Source: an uncultured Collinsella sp. (lineage in GTDB: Bacteria > Actinomycetota > Coriobacteriia > Coriobacteriales > Coriobacteriaceae). Taken from it: DNA of 51,700 nt. The stretch covers positions 1 through 51,700 of the forward strand of contig UQJV01000009.1 in assembly GCA_900541475.1 (NCBI GenBank), given 5' to 3'. This document shows, one piece after another, positions 40,509-48,710 of this stretch. The notes below the pieces were generated by a model. That model was given only the letters and a program-made list of their open reading frames with translations, was not told the DNA's origin and ran no database searches. The number at the start of each line of letters is the position of its first letter. The first letter of the stretch is position 1. The translations under genes and the position numbers were made by a program.

Positions 40509-41431
40509 AGCTCCACCCGCATAATGCGTCGGATGACCACCAGCGCGGCGGCGTTGAGGGCAAGGCCCAGCACCACGGCACCGGCACCCGCCGGCGTTGC
40601 AAGGCCGCGGCGAAAGTCGGCCGAAAGCAGCGCCAGCACCGCACACATGCCCGCCGGCATCGCCGAGACCATGTGTGCCGACATGCGAGCCTGCGATGTC
40701 TTGACGTCCAAGCGGCGCTTGAGCTCAATGCGCTCCCCCACCATACTCGACGCCTCGGATAACAGGTCGGCAAGCGGGGCACCGGTTCGCTGCGACACCT
40801 TGAGCGCCAAAGTGACAAGCGAAAGGCCGGGGGCATCGATACGGTCGAGTAGGTCATCCAGCGCATCAGTCGCCGAGACGCCGCAGTCGATCGCCGCCGC
40901 CACGCGCAAAAACTCGGTATGCACCGGCTCTTGCGCGTGAGTTCCCACAAACCTCATGCCCTGGGCCAGCGAATGACCCGAGGCGAGCGACATGGAGAGT
41001 GCCGTAAAGGCCTCGGGCATGGCTTCTTCCACATCGTGTTGCTCGCGGCGACGGTCGTAGGTGTCGCGAGCGGCGCCTACGCCAAACGGCGCGAACAGCC
41101 CCAGAACAAAGCCGATAGGCGACAGCGATACGACAGTCAGGGCAATGCCGCAGACGCCACTCGACAGCAGCAAGCATGCCAGGCGCGCCTCATCATCCTC
41201 GATGACAAGGCCAAGGCGATGTGCTGGAACCAGCGCAGCCCAGGAGCGGGCGATCTTTTTTAGCAGGTCGTTATCTACCAGCCCGCGCGGCAGCTTCTCG
41301 GCAACCGATTCAAACGCATGGCTGACCAGCTCCGCTGGCGGCACGCGCGGCGCACGAGGCTCCGCCCCACACGCCACCGCGGCAGAAAACCCTGTCAACC
41401 CCCCTACGACGAGGGGCACAACGATCTCCAT
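40505..41431 (-). CDS. tadB: TadB, inner-membrane platform protein
   Basis: A 308-residue type II secretion F-domain protein, half of the membrane platform on which the Flp pilus is built. N-terminal helix (VVPLVVGGLTGFSAAVACG), a cytosolic part, a helix pair around 90-125 (LLLSSGVCGIALTVVSLSPIG region), the F-domain core EEAMPEAFTALSMSLASGHSL and TGAPLADLLSEASSMV, and two C-terminal helices (MVSAMPAGMCAVLALLS and AVVLGLALNAAALVVI). ATG 41431 follows AGGAGGTGGACGA and overlaps tadA by 28 bases. It would pair with TadC, which is interrupted here. Confidence 0.9.
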   Translation of the reverse strand: MEIVVPLVVGGLTGFSAAVACGAEPRAPRVPPAELVSHAFESVAEKLPRGLVDNDLLKKIARSWAALVPAHRLGLVIEDDEARLACLLLSSGVCGIALTVVSLSPIGFVLGLFAPFGVGAARDTYDRRREQHDVEEAMPEAFTALSMSLASGHSLAQGMRFVGTHAQEPVHTEFLRVAAAIDCGVSATDALDDLLDRIDAPGLSLVTLALKVSQRTGAPLADLLSEASSMVGERIELKRRLDVKTSQARMSAHMVSAMPAGMCAVLALLSADFRRGLATPAGAGAVVLGLALNAAALVVIRRIMRVEL

Positions 41432-42732
41432 TCGTCCACCTCCTCTTGCGTGAGCGTTCCCGAGCGCAGGCCCTCTGCGATAAACGGAGGCTCGCGATCG
41501 AGCGTCCAGGCGCGCGTGGCGGCATCGAACGTCACGTAGCGCTCAAGCTCCACGCCGCCCGACGCGCCGCGTCGCACCCCCGAATAGGAGGACACGAAAC
41601 GCCTGCCGTCCGCATGGCGCTCGGACATCACGATGCCGTCGAGCGCCATGGCAATCTGCTCCTCGATAAGCTCGCTCGGCAGGTCGATGCCATAGCGCGC
41701 AAGCAGCGTCAAACGCACCACGGTCTCCTGCTCGGTGCCCGCATGAAGCGTGGTGAGCGATCCGTCGTGCCCGGTATTCATGGCCTGCAACATGTCGCAA
41801 CATTCCGCACCGCGCACCTCGCCCACCACAATACGGTCGGGACGCATACGCAGGGCGTTGGTCACCAGGTCGCGGATTGTCACCGCGCCCTCGCCCTCAA
41901 TTGAAGCCTCGCGCGCCTCCAGGCGAACCACATGCGGGTGATGCGCAAACTTGAGCTCGGCGGAGTCCTCGATCGTCACGATGCGCTCGCCGGTGGATAT
42001 CTCGCACGATAGCGCGTTGAGCAGCGTGGTCTTGCCCGACCCCGTGCCACCTGCAACCGCCAAATCCTGGCGCAGCGATACCGCGCACGACAGCAGCTGT
42101 GCATACCAAAGCGGTAGCGACCCCAGGCTCACAAGCTCGTCCAGCGAACAGATGCGGTCCGAGAACTTGCGGATGGTGAGGATCGGCCCATCGATCGCCA
42201 CAGGCGGGATCACCGCGTTGACGCGATAGCCCGTCTTGAGGCGTGCGTTGACGATGGGGCTGCGCTCGTCGATGCGCCTGCCCAGCGGCGAGATGATGCG
42301 GTCGATGAGCACGCGGATTTGCTCGTCATCCTCAAACGCATGCTCGATGGGATATAAGACGCCGCCGCGCTCAAAGAAAGCCGATCGGCAGCCGTTGACC
42401 ATGATCTCGGTGACGGTGTCGTCCTCGATGAGCGGCTGCAGTGGGCCCAGGCCCACCACGTCGTCCAGGATCTCATCGATGATGGTCTCGCGCTCGGGCG
42501 TCGCCAGGTCGGTCGGCTCCTCCACGTTGAGCGCCGCCTCCACCGCAGGACGCAATTCCGAGCGGGCGCGCACCGGATCGATGTATGCGCTGATACGCGC
42601 CACCTCGTCATAGCCCATGCGGTCCATCACGGCGCGTTTGGTGCGGCGCTTGACGGCACGGTGGCGCCCCGCGTCAACAGGCACTGCCGCCGCGGCCGCG
42701 CCGGCCGCCCTAATCCTTGCTTGCAAACTCAT
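41404..42732 (-). CDS. tadA: TadA/CpaF pilus-assembly ATPase
   Basis: A 442-residue hexameric secretion ATPase that drives Flp pilus polymerisation from the cytosolic side. The order is an N-terminal helical part with DDVVGLGPLQPLIEDDTVTEI and IMVNG (family opening), RIDERSPIVNARL and GYRVNAVIPP, Walker A GGTGSGKTTLLNAL (about 227-240), the Asp box RIVTIEDSAELKF, MRPDRIVVGEVRGAECCDML (Walker B region) and MNTGHDGSLTTLHAG (His box). All catalytic parts are intact. The ATG overlaps the tadZ stop as ATGA. This gene shows the machine was working recently in evolution. Confidence 0.95.
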   Translation of the reverse strand: MSLQARIRAAGAAAAAVPVDAGRHRAVKRRTKRAVMDRMGYDEVARISAYIDPVRARSELRPAVEAALNVEEPTDLATPERETIIDEILDDVVGLGPLQPLIEDDTVTEIMVNGCRSAFFERGGVLYPIEHAFEDDEQIRVLIDRIISPLGRRIDERSPIVNARLKTGYRVNAVIPPVAIDGPILTIRKFSDRICSLDELVSLGSLPLWYAQLLSCAVSLRQDLAVAGGTGSGKTTLLNALSCEISTGERIVTIEDSAELKFAHHPHVVRLEAREASIEGEGAVTIRDLVTNALRMRPDRIVVGEVRGAECCDMLQAMNTGHDGSLTTLHAGTEQETVVRLTLLARYGIDLPSELIEEQIAMALDGIVMSERHADGRRFVSSYSGVRRGASGGVELERYVTFDAATRAWTLDREPPFIAEGLRSGTLTQEEVDEWRSLCPSS

Positions 42733-44375
42733 CGCGAATCACCCTCGCGCGACCAGGGAAGACGGATACGCGGGCGCTCGGTGCGCGTCGCGCGGTCGGT
42801 GACCATATCACTCCAGGGACCGACGGCGCAGCCCAGCTCCACGAGCATCTCGCGCGTGGCTTCGCGCACGCTGGTGGCAAAAGCGCTGGTCTGGCCCACT
42901 GCCTCGTCAGCACGTCCGAATGCCATGAGCGCCGCCAAGTCCTGCCCGCCGTCGGCGATGCGGATCTTGGAGCTCAACGCACAGGTAATCTCAAAGCGCA
43001 TGGCGACATCCTCGTCGGCACCGCGCGCGCCAAACCGGTTGAATACGGCGCTCATGCGCGTACGCGGCACGCCCACACGGCTCGCCAGTTCGATAACGCG
43101 TGCCGCGGACGTCGCAGACGACACCGACGGATCGCCCACGACCAGGCAGCGATCGCTTGCCGCCACCGCGGCCGCCACGGCGTCACCCCAAAAGACCGAG
43201 GTGTCGACAAGAACCACGTCGGATTCGCGACGCAAGACGTTGAGCAGCAGCTCCACCGGACGTGCCATCAGCTCGGCCTGTTCGGGCGCAGCGACCGGAC
43301 CCCAAAGCGTGACGCCCGGAGCCACACGCATCGAGGCAGCCACGATGTCCGATTCGACAAGTGCGCCCGCAGCCGATGGCTCGATAAGCGTCGCCATGTC
43401 ATGCGGGGCATCGGCACCCAACAGGTCGTAGAGGTTTCCAAACATCAGGTCCAAGTCGAGCACGGCAGCACGCAGACCCAGCAGCGACGCCGCATGCGCC
43501 ATGGTGGCGACGATTGTCGACTTACCGCAACCGCCCGAACCCGAGACGGCGCAGACAACCGGGGCTCGATGCGACGGGGCGGCGGTATCCGCCGGCGGAG
43601 TGGGGGCAGGCGGCGCCGACACGGGCGGCAATGTTCCCGTCTCCCCGGCAGCGCTCATATGCTGTGCCCAAGCCGGCATGGCAGGCTGCTCGGCCCGCGG
43701 GGCCGAGTCTGGAGACTTCACGGTCGCATCGACACGCACGCTGTCGCTCCCGGCAAGCCCCTCCACCTCGTCGAGTTCATCGACCAGGCTTACGCCATGC
43801 ACGTATCCCATATCTACGGCCAAAAGATCCTCGCCATACGGCACCGGCTCTCCGACTTCATCGTATGCAAGGGGATCCCGGGGACACCGACCATGCTCGG
43901 CTTCCGCTTTTCCATAATCATCAACACGCGGGCCTCTTGTAGCGCGAGGCGCCCCGGGTTCCCTATCAACAAAAGCATCGGGCTCAATCGTCAGACACCG
44001 GTCGTAATCAACCGTTCCCTCGCCCGCGCGCCCGTTGCCGCATATGCTGCGCGCAGCGATAACCTCGGTCGCCCCTGCGCGAAACAGCCCCTCGATATCC
44101 GAAGGATCGAGCGTCTCTATCAGTACGACCACGCGGCTCACGCGGCCCTCGGCCGTCAGGCGCGCAACGGTCTTTCGCACGTCTTCGGCATCGAACAGGG
44201 CCGCCGCGATAATCGCCGCCCCGCGACGCGACGGAAACGCCCGCGCCATGGACACCAGCCCATCCAGGTCGCCCACGCGAAGCACCTGCGCGCCTGCATC
44301 GCGGCCCTCGACTTCCCGCTGCAGCAATCCGTAATCACCGCATGCGCAGCATGCAAGCCAGATCGCCTTCATCAC
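42729..44375 (-). CDS. tadZ: TadZ/CpaE-like P-loop ATPase
   Basis: A 548-residue protein of the MinD/ParA group that places the Tad machine in the cell. An N-terminal receiver-like domain (about 1-110: VVVLIETLDPSDIEGLFRAG) lacks the acidic phosphorylation site. A Pro/Ala-rich linker of about 150 residues follows, then the ATPase with P-loop VSGSGGCGKSTIVATMAHAA (about 278-297; the usual first Lys of K-G-G-x-G-K is Ser/Gly here), VLDLDLMFGNLYDLLG, and VVLVDTSVFWGDAV. The start is GTG 44375 (GTGA overlap with cpaB) or ATG 44370-44372. The C-terminal segment ends basic (RPRIRLPWSREGD), perhaps membrane-facing. Confidence 0.85.
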   Translation of the reverse strand: MMKAIWLACCACGDYGLLQREVEGRDAGAQVLRVGDLDGLVSMARAFPSRRGAAIIAAALFDAEDVRKTVARLTAEGRVSRVVVLIETLDPSDIEGLFRAGATEVIAARSICGNGRAGEGTVDYDRCLTIEPDAFVDREPGAPRATRGPRVDDYGKAEAEHGRCPRDPLAYDEVGEPVPYGEDLLAVDMGYVHGVSLVDELDEVEGLAGSDSVRVDATVKSPDSAPRAEQPAMPAWAQHMSAAGETGTLPPVSAPPAPTPPADTAAPSHRAPVVCAVSGSGGCGKSTIVATMAHAASLLGLRAAVLDLDLMFGNLYDLLGADAPHDMATLIEPSAAGALVESDIVAASMRVAPGVTLWGPVAAPEQAELMARPVELLLNVLRRESDVVLVDTSVFWGDAVAAAVAASDRCLVVGDPSVSSATSAARVIELASRVGVPRTRMSAVFNRFGARGADEDVAMRFEITCALSSKIRIADGGQDLAALMAFGRADEAVGQTSAFATSVREATREMLVELGCAVGPWSDMVTDRATRTERPRIRLPWSREGDSR

Positions 44376-45031
44376 TTGTCGCCTCCGCTCTTTTTGCCGC
44401 GCACCGTGGCGGGAATCGTCAAACTGACCGTCCCCTTGCCCGAGGCCCCCAGCAATTCCTTAACGTCTTCGGGGTCGGCCGCCAGCGTCACCCATTCGAT
44501 CTTGCCTTCGCGCGTGGCGCCGGCCACTTCGCTGGTATCGATCACGCGCGCGCCGCACAGCCGATCGGTCACGCCGTCCTTTTGCACGTACACGTCCACG
44601 TAGCTGCCCACGCCCGTGGCGCCCCCGACCGAATGCTCGGCATCGACCGCCACCGAAACGGCGACCTTGCCTTTGGGCACCTCGAGTGTGTGGGTTTCGG
44701 CCTTGGTGTAGACATCGCAAATCACAGCATTTTTAGGGATGCGCGAGGTCGTCACGTCGCCGCGCACCTGGCGCAGCTCGGTCGCCGCATCGCGCGGCAG
44801 CAGGCTCGCCAGCCATTCCTGGGTTATGACATTGGTCTCGTCGAGGGTCTCACCCGCATCGATATCGCGCGCCGCGACGCACACCTCGATGCGATCGCCG
44901 CCGTACTTGGCCAGCGTCTCGGCCTGGGCCTGCTCAGCCTGCGAGCGAATCGATGACGCGTAGACCATGCAGAGCAGCGCGGCGAGCACGCCCGCAATCA
45001 GACTGATGGCGATGCGCTTGCTCTTGTTCAC
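44372..45031 (-). CDS. cpaB: CpaB/RcpC-like SAF-domain pilus protein
   Basis: A 219-residue protein with a cytosolic basic start (VNKSKRIAISL), one helix (IAISLIAGVLAALLCMVYAS) and an outer SAF domain: VCVAARDIDAGETLDETNV, then the second part with IPKNAVICDVYTKAE and VDVYVQKDGV. CpaB-type proteins interact with the periplasmic or outer part of the Tad machine, and in Gram-positive cells probably with the wall-facing side. GTG 45031 is chosen because AGAGGAG sits six bases before it. It is the first gene of the operon; the inverted repeat at 45140-45203 lies upstream. Confidence 0.85.
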   Translation of the reverse strand: MNKSKRIAISLIAGVLAALLCMVYASSIRSQAEQAQAETLAKYGGDRIEVCVAARDIDAGETLDETNVITQEWLASLLPRDAATELRQVRGDVTTSRIPKNAVICDVYTKAETHTLEVPKGKVAVSVAVDAEHSVGGATGVGSYVDVYVQKDGVTDRLCGARVIDTSEVAGATREGKIEWVTLAADPEDVKELLGASGKGTVSLTIPATVRGKKSGGDK

Positions 45032-45139
45032 GGCCGCTCCTCTCAAGGTAGCAACGGGCGGATGCCCGTACCACCATTGTCCGAGCGGGCGAGCAGCAAA
45101 ACGACGCAATCGCGATCTTGGTTTTGAGTGTCAAACCAA

Positions 45140-45203
45140 TTGCCGACCAAAAGCTGACCGGCCCGTCAAGCTCGTGGCAAGGTTTTGGTCAGCACGTCGG
45201 CAA
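45140..45203. repeat. Interrupted inverted repeat upstream of the Tad operon
   Basis: TTGCCGACCAAAA (45140-45152) is matched on the right by TTTTGGTC (45183-45190) and GTCGGCAA (45196-45203), the two halves of its complement split by five bases. It lies 109 bases before cpaB, in a gene-free 250-bp stretch that also ends the rsgA transcript. A TTGACA-like box (minus strand, about 45128-45133) lies on its downstream side. It may be an operator for the pilus genes or another decayed mobile repeat. Confidence 0.5.
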
Positions 45204-45231
45204 AACGCACGTTTAAAGACGCATCGACAGC

Positions 45232-45266
45232 AAAAAAGCCGCCTCCCGTACCGTTGGGAGACGGCT
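45232..45266 (-). terminator. Terminator of rsgA
   Basis: AGCCG, C, CTCCC (45237-45247), an 8-base loop, GGGAG, A, CGGCT (45256-45266), and six T on the minus strand (A-run 45232-45237). It lies just past the rsgA stop. Confidence 0.9.
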
Positions 45267-45283
45267 GTCATAGATACATTCAA

Positions 45284-46468
45284 TTACAAATGAACATCGG
45301 GGTCGAGCATCTGAGCACTCACGCGCATGGATGACGCCAAGTTTTGGAACGTTTCCAGGCGCAGGCTGTCGATCCGCCCGGCGTCCTCGGCCTCGCGAAC
45401 GGCGCAGCCCGGCTCGTGGGTATGCGTGCAGTCGCCAAACCGGCACGCACGCGACGCCTCGACGATCTCGGGAAACGCACGCGCCAAGCCCCGCTCATGC
45501 CCCACGAGCGGCAAACTGCGCAGTCCCGGCGCGTCGGCAATAACGCCGGCATCACCCGGAAGCGCCACCATCACGCGCGCGACGGTGGTATGGCGGCCCT
45601 GGTCATCGCGCTCGCGTACTCCGCCGGTCGCCAACGTATCGTGACCCAGCAGCGCGTTGAGCAACGTCGACTTGCCGGCACCCGATTCACCCAGGATCAT
45701 GGCGCAGCTCCCGGCGGGCACGCAGGCGCGCACCTCATCCAAACCACGGCCCTCGGCAGAGGATGTCACGATTACGCGCACGTCCGGACCCACCAAGCGG
45801 TGCACACGGTCCAGATCGCGCTCGAGCTCATCTGGCTCGCAGCGGTCGGCCTTGGTGAGTACCACCACCGGCTCGGCATCGCAGTCGAGCGCCAACACCA
45901 GCGAGCGCGCCACGCGGTCGAGCAGCACCTCACCGGCGCCGAGCGCCTGCACGATCAGCACGCTATCCACGTTGGAGCAAAGCACCTGACGCTCGCCGCG
46001 AGCGCGTCCGCGCCAACGCTCAAAACTCGTGCGGCGCGGCAGCACGCACTCGATCACGCCCATGTCGTGCCCGGGAGCACGACGAACCGCCACGCGGTCG
46101 CCCACGGCGGGCAGCAAGACCTCGTCTTCGCCACGCGACTTGGCAAACCCCACGGCATGCTCGGCACGAAAGGTGTCGTCGGCAGTCGCCACCAGCGGAA
46201 ACCCGCGATCCAGGCGCACCACGGCACCAAGTTGCATCTGCTCGGGCTCCTCTACCTGGGCGCAAAAGTTGTCAAATGCCGCCCGCTGAGCATCATCGAC
46301 CGGCAGGTCGTCGAACGCCGGAACATCCTGCAGCGCGTCGAGTCCCGGCACGCTTGCCAGCAGCTCCTCGGCAGACGCGGGGGCCTCGGTCGCAAGCTTC
46401 CGACGACGATCGCGCTTAGCCCGCGCCCCCGTCGTCTTTTTCTTCGCCTTAGCCTTAGCCTTGCCCAC
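45284..46468 (-). CDS. rsgA: Ribosome small subunit-dependent GTPase A
   Basis: A 394-residue circularly permuted GTPase that acts late in 30S ribosome assembly. A Lys/Arg-rich N-terminal tail of about 30 residues and an extra 60-residue segment come first. Then an OB fold (QLGAVVRLDRGFPLVATADD), the G4 motif before G1 (LTKADRCEPDELE), G1 GESGAGKSTLLNALLG, G3 DAPGLRSLPLVG and the zinc-binding tail CRFGDCTHTHEPGCAV (C-x4-C-x-H-x5-C). This order is diagnostic. GTG 46468 is used since GGGAGG is five bases upstream; an earlier in-frame start lacks a site. Confidence 0.95.
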   Translation of the reverse strand: MGKAKAKAKKKTTGARAKRDRRRKLATEAPASAEELLASVPGLDALQDVPAFDDLPVDDAQRAAFDNFCAQVEEPEQMQLGAVVRLDRGFPLVATADDTFRAEHAVGFAKSRGEDEVLLPAVGDRVAVRRAPGHDMGVIECVLPRRTSFERWRGRARGERQVLCSNVDSVLIVQALGAGEVLLDRVARSLVLALDCDAEPVVVLTKADRCEPDELERDLDRVHRLVGPDVRVIVTSSAEGRGLDEVRACVPAGSCAMILGESGAGKSTLLNALLGHDTLATGGVRERDDQGRHTTVARVMVALPGDAGVIADAPGLRSLPLVGHERGLARAFPEIVEASRACRFGDCTHTHEPGCAVREAEDAGRIDSLRLETFQNLASSMRVSAQMLDPDVHL

Positions 46469-46511
46469 AAGCGCCTCCCAGCACCACAAATCACAACTGA
46501 GCAGGTATTTT

Positions 46512-46550
46512 AAATCAAAAAGAGCTGGCCGGGCAAAGCCCGACCAGCTC
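46512..46550 (-). terminator. Terminator of the universal stress protein gene
   Basis: GAGCTGG, C, CGGGC (46522-46534), loop AAA, GCCCG, A, CCAGCTC (46538-46550). On the minus strand it is followed by TTTTTGATTT (46512-46521). Both stems are perfect except for one C:A opposition. Confidence 0.9.
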
Positions 46551-46610
46551 ACAAACTTTCCCTCAGCCCTTTATCATCCGCGCGGAAGAAAAGCCAACAG
46601 GGATACCGCA

Positions 46611-46697
46611 GGGCCCGCCCGCCGGGAGGGGTTTCCTAAGGGCACATCCCGCAGCCGCGAAGCGGCGAGGACGTGCCTGTGGAAACCCCGCAGGCCC
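46611..46697. other. Long imperfect hairpin between rsgA and the stress protein gene
   Basis: From the centre out: GCCGC (46654-46658) pairs with GCGGC (46662-46666) around GAA. TCC/GGA and GGCAC (46641-46645) with GTGCC (46673-46677) come next, then GGGGTTTCC (46628-46636) with GGAAACCCC (46681-46689), and GGGCC (46611-46615) with GGCCC (46693-46697). It is 87 bases long and GC-rich, in the 250-bp gap after the stress protein stop. Could be a structured RNA, a repeat element or part of the 3' end. Confidence 0.6.
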
Positions 46698-46717
46698 CGC
46701 GGCCGGTGGGAGCAACG

Positions 46718-47155
46718 CTACTTCACGACCAAGATGTCGCAGTCGGTGTTGCGTAGCAGGAACGTCGAAATCGAACCCAGGAGTGCATACTTGATCGAGG
46801 ACAGGCCGCGTGCGCCGCAGAGCACCAGGTCGGGCTTGACAACGTCGAGCATCTCGTCCTTGAGCGTCTCGCGAATACGGCCGGCGCGAATCATGACCTC
46901 GACCTCGGGAATGTCGGGATTGGCCTTGGCCTCTTCGAGCTGCTTGGCGATGGAGTTCTTAAATGCCTCCTCCAGTCCGTTGACCAGATCGACCGGATAG
47001 GAACCAGCGCTCTCGAGTGCCGTGGAATCGATAACGTGGCCGATAATCAGCTTGGCGCCGTTGTTCGCGGCGACCTTGATGGCGCGTGCGAGCACAAAAT
47101 CCTGCTGCTCAGTACCGTCGAGTGAAACAAATACCTTGGTGTAGCCCTCGTTCAT
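46718..47155 (-). CDS. Universal stress protein (UspA family)
   Basis: A 145-residue Usp domain. It starts with YTKVFVSLDGTEQQDFVLARAI. The C-terminal part has LVLCGARGLSSIKYALLGSIS, matching the ATP-binding G-x2-G-x9-G-S/T signature, and ends with STFLLRNTDCDILVVK. Such proteins are small cytosolic ATP-binding dimers induced by growth arrest. ATG 47155 has a GGAGGAAACC site upstream. It is divergent from uppP; the 247 bases between them hold no gene and presumably contain both promoters. Confidence 0.9.
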   Translation of the reverse strand: MNEGYTKVFVSLDGTEQQDFVLARAIKVAANNGAKLIIGHVIDSTALESAGSYPVDLVNGLEEAFKNSIAKQLEEAKANPDIPEVEVMIRAGRIRETLKDEMLDVVKPDLVLCGARGLSSIKYALLGSISTFLLRNTDCDILVVK

Positions 47156-47402
47156 GGTTTCCTCCTTGGTCTATCGCACGGGCGTGGGGCTCGTGCATCG
47201 GGCGGGCGCGGATGCGTGGCCGCCGGACACTTTATCTTGTTGCAGTTATACCCAAGGATTTGGGTTTGACCGCTCGCAATTCTGTGAACGGGCGAGTTTT
47301 TTGGTAAGGGTAGGCGCAGGCGCGCCGCCAACGGTTGATAATGGGACATCGCCCGCACCGTCCGCAGAACAATATCGGCGGGTGTCTAACGAGGGGGTCC
47401 CT

Positions 47403-48377
47403 TTGGATATCATTGAGCTTCTAAAATCTGCCTTCATGGGCCTGGTCGAGGGCATCACCGAATGGCTGCCTGTTTCGTCGACCGGTCACATGATCTTGGT
47501 GGACGAGTTCGTCAAGATGAACGTGAGCGAGACGTTCTGGAATATGTTCCTGGTCGTGATTCAGCTTGGCGCCATTTTGGCCGTCTGCGTTTTGTTCTTC
47601 TACGACCTCAACCCGTTTTCTCCCAGCAAGGGCAAGGAGGGCCGTCGCGACACCTGGGTGCTATGGGGCAAGATTGTGCTCGGCTGCATTCCCGCCGCGG
47701 CGATCGGTCTGCCGCTCAACGACTGGATGGAGGAACATTTCTACAATGCTCCCGTCGTGGCGCTGGCGCTCATTGTGTACGGCGTGCTGTTTATCGTGAT
47801 CGAGAACTGGCGCGCGAACAAGCGCGACCAGGCTGCTCTTGCCGGTTCGTTTGGTTCGCGTGCCGTGGTGGTGGGCGGACGCCCCGCCGGTGCGCATTTT
47901 GCCGCGCCCGCTGCGGCTGCCGCTTCAGACGATGACGATAACCTTGACTTTGGCTCCATCACTACGCTCGAGGATCTGAGCTGGAAGACCGTGCTGGGTA
48001 TCGGTTGCTTCCAGGTGCTTTCGCTGATTCCGGGCACATCGCGCTCCGGCTCCACGATCATCGGCGGCCTGCTTTTGGGCTGCACGCGCTCGGTGGCGTC
48101 TAAGTTCACGTTCTTCCTGGCCATTCCCGTCATGTTTGGTGCGAGTGCGCTCAAGCTGGTCAAGTACTTTATTAAGGGCGGCACGTTCGGCACCAACGAA
48201 ATCGCCATCCTGGGCGTGGGCTGCGTCGTCGCCTTTGTGGTGTCGCTCATTGCCATCAAGTGGCTTATGGGCTTCGTTCGCCGTCACGACTTCAAGTGCT
48301 TCGGCGTCTACCGCATCATCCTGGGCATCGTGGTGCTCGCGTACTTCTTTGTCCTGGAGCCTATGCTCGGCCTGTAA
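47403..48377 (+). CDS. uppP: Undecaprenyl-diphosphatase UppP (BacA)
   Basis: A 324-residue membrane phosphatase that recycles undecaprenyl diphosphate to the monophosphate carrier used in peptidoglycan and other polymer synthesis. Signature 1 is LVEGITEWLPVSSTGH (about 14-29) and signature 2 is PGTSRSGSTI (about 210-219), each in re-entrant loops among about eight helices. The protein is longer than the usual 270 residues because of a hydrophilic insert (about 138-186) with an Ala-Asp stretch (HFAAPAAAAASDDDDN). The start is TTG 47403 after GAGGGGG; the longer upstream frame is not credible. A strong terminator lies at 48422-48463. Confidence 0.93.
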   Translation: MDIIELLKSAFMGLVEGITEWLPVSSTGHMILVDEFVKMNVSETFWNMFLVVIQLGAILAVCVLFFYDLNPFSPSKGKEGRRDTWVLWGKIVLGCIPAAAIGLPLNDWMEEHFYNAPVVALALIVYGVLFIVIENWRANKRDQAALAGSFGSRAVVVGGRPAGAHFAAPAAAAASDDDDNLDFGSITTLEDLSWKTVLGIGCFQVLSLIPGTSRSGSTIIGGLLLGCTRSVASKFTFFLAIPVMFGASALKLVKYFIKGGTFGTNEIAILGVGCVVAFVVSLIAIKWLMGFVRRHDFKCFGVYRIILGIVVLAYFFVLEPMLGL

Positions 48378-48421
48378 CTTGGTTGACGCTGCGCGGCGAC
48401 CAGAGCGACAACTTGTCATTC

Positions 48422-48463
48422 AAAGGGGGTGGCATGACCAAAAGGTCTATGCCGCCCCCTTTT
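48422..48463 (+). terminator. Terminator of uppP
   Basis: AAAGGGGG, T, GGCAT, GACC (48422-48439), loop AAAA, GGTC, T, ATGCC, G, CCCCC, TTT (48444-48462), with further T. A very long, nearly perfect stem. The 333-bp gap 48378-48710 contains this, no gene, and the pcrA promoter region. Confidence 0.92.
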
Positions 48464-48618
48464 CATGCCAATTTGTTCGCTCTGGCCGCCGCTCGCTGCT
48501 GCTGCCATGACATCGGCGGTTTCGTGATTGTCAATAGATTGGTGCAAAGCAACCTGACCCCAATGCGCCAAATCCGCTGGGGCGGGTCTGACGGTGGCGC
48601 ACGGAGTCGTGGTGTGAT

Positions 48619-48649
48619 TTGCGTCGGTGTCCGCGCGGCTCGGTATACT
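48619..48649 (+). promoter_or_regulatory. Putative pcrA promoter
   Basis: TTGCGT (48619-48624), a 19-base spacer and TATACT (48644-48649) lie about 60 bases before the pcrA start. The spacer is one or two bases longer than optimal. Assigned by eye. Confidence 0.45.
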
Positions 48650-48710
48650 GGTACGGCTCAAACTATGGCGCCGCCCGCAGGCGCGCCGCCCGTCAGATGA
48701 GGAGTCGCCC

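Noticed and set aside
42717..44603. A 628-codon open frame opposite tadZ
   Set aside because: The predicted protein is Arg/His-rich and unstructured. tadZ in the other strand carries a P-loop and tight overlaps with its neighbours.
45344..46513. A 389-codon open frame opposite rsgA
   Set aside because: It is a shadow of rsgA, which has diagnostic permuted GTPase and zinc motifs.
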